Shown piece by piece: positions 14,642 through 15,266 of a stretch of 15,266 bases of DNA. The position numbers were made by a program, and so were the translations under genes. Location: assembly GCA_018663485.1 (NCBI GenBank), contig JABJQI010000078.1, positions 1-15,266 on the forward strand. Direction: 5' to 3'. The number at the start of each line of letters is the position of its first letter. Position 1 is the stretch's first letter. The stretch is from Opitutia bacterium. Its GTDB lineage: Bacteria > Verrucomicrobiota > Verrucomicrobiia > Opitutales > Coraliomargaritaceae. The notes beneath the pieces were generated by a model. It did not search any database, was not told where the DNA came from, and saw nothing but the letters and a program-made list of their open reading frames with translations.

Positions 14642-15266
14642 CTACGATAAGAATCGCGCTGTTAGTTGCTCGATGATATAATCACGTGCTTCTTCAACAG
14701 TATCGACCACTTTAAACAAATCGAGGTCTTCAGCTGAGATCGTGCCCCATTCGACTAGCCCTTCGAAGTTGACCGCACCGTTCCAAAATTCACTGCCAAA
14801 CAGCACGATCGGCGGTGCTGTGGAGACTTTGCCGGTCTGCACCAATGTGAGTATTTCGAATAGTTCATCCATGGTGCCAAATCCACCAGGGAAGGCGATC
14901 AGCGCTTTGGCCAGCAATACAAACCAGTATTTACGCACAAAGAAATAGTGGAACTCGAATTGGAGCCCATCGGGGACGTATTCGTTCACACCTTGCTCAA
15001 ACGGCAGGCTAATACCGAGGCCGATTGACTTGCCCCCGACATTATGTGCACCGCGATTAGCCGCTTCCATAATCCCCGGGCCGCCGCCAGAGCAGATGAT
15101 GAAACGGCGTTGATCTTTCTCTGCTAGGCTCATCGACCATTTGGTGAGTTCTTCGGCGAGTTCGACTGCCAACCTGTAGTAAGGTGCGGCTTTCACTGCG
15201 CTTTGCGCGAGGTGCAGCGCACGCTTCTCGGTGGCGTTGAGATGGTCGGTGGCACCGATGGAGGCC
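14642..15266 (-). CDS. LOG family nucleotide 5'-monophosphate phosphoribohydrolase (5' end outside window)
   Basis: The open frame runs from TAA-type stop at 14642 up to the window edge: 207 residues are visible and no stop interrupts them. A GTG at 15194-15196 could serve as a start, but the frame continues upstream with protein-like sequence (ATDHLNATEKRALHLAQ), so the gene is taken as partial. It is a Rossmann-fold protein with the LOG signatures SGGGPGIMEAANRGA and PGGFGTMDELFE (PGGxGTxxE, at visible residues 126-137). Plant and bacterial members release free base from cytokinin or nucleoside 5'-monophosphates; older annotations call them lysine decarboxylase. The bacterial role may be purine nucleotide turnover. 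It converges on the O-antigen-ligase-like gene with only 7 bases between stops. Confidence 0.9.
   Translation of the reverse strand, partial: ASIGATDHLNATEKRALHLAQSAVKAAPYYRLAVELAEELTKWSMSLAEKDQRRFIICSGGGPGIMEAANRGAHNVGGKSIGLGISLPFEQGVNEYVPDGLQFEFHYFFVRKYWFVLLAKALIAFPGGFGTMDELFEILTLVQTGKVSTAPPIVLFGSEFWNGAVNFEGLVEWGTISAEDLDLFKVVDTVEEARDYIIEQLTARFLS

Noticed and set aside
15194..15196. GTG as the start of the LOG-family gene
   Set aside because: The frame stays open to the window edge with protein-like sequence upstream, and homologues have a longer N-terminus, so the gene is treated as partial.

Overview
The window covers the 3' two thirds of a large ribosomal-protein/RNA-polymerase gene cluster, followed by a small accessory region with cell-envelope genes. 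It starts inside the last codons of rpsQ. On the + strand it then reads rplN, rplX, rplE, rpsN, rpsH, rplF, rplR, rpsE, rplO, secY, map, rpsM, rpsK, rpsD, rpoA and rplQ (1-9859), closed by a strong rho-independent terminator at 9881-9911. This is the classical spc + alpha operon order. Four genes often present are missing with no room for them: rpmD between rpsE and rplO, adk between secY and map, and infA/rpmJ before rpsM.

The organism is a Gram-negative-type bacterium: it has Ara5P isomerase for KDO/LPS, an O-antigen-ligase-like protein and an AsmA-like protein. The weak or absent Shine-Dalgarno sites before many genes, the zinc-less S14 and S4, the missing rpmD, and several ribosomal proteins with Glu/Ala- or Lys/Ala-rich tails suggest the PVC group, most plausibly Verrucomicrobiota of the Opitutae/Puniceicoccales type. 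The taxonomic call is inference from memory of such genomes and was not searched.

After the terminator, 9912-10179 is non-coding and rich in inverted repeats, including a row of three GC-rich hairpins at 10022-10082 whose outer two share a GGGCGA/TCGCCC core. It looks like a REP/BIME-type element. A minus-strand AsmA-like membrane-anchored protein follows (10180-10944). Diverging from it is a rhomboid protease (11001-11948). After a 235-base gap with no convincing gene come kdsD (SIS + two CBS domains) and, 9 bases later, a Wzy_C/O-antigen-ligase-like polytopic protein. These two look like one LPS/polysaccharide transcription unit. A LOG-family nucleotide phosphoribohydrolase runs on the minus strand into the right edge of the window.

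The most unusual signals are: two perfect 16-bp palindromes in tandem at the secY-map junction; a SecY C-terminal extension carrying an extra hydrophobic segment; a charged N-terminal extension on S11; a histone-H1-like tail with internal repeats on L17; and the hairpin array downstream of rplQ. I see no CRISPR array, complete insertion sequence, tRNA or rRNA, and no strong candidate for a wholly new multi-gene system.
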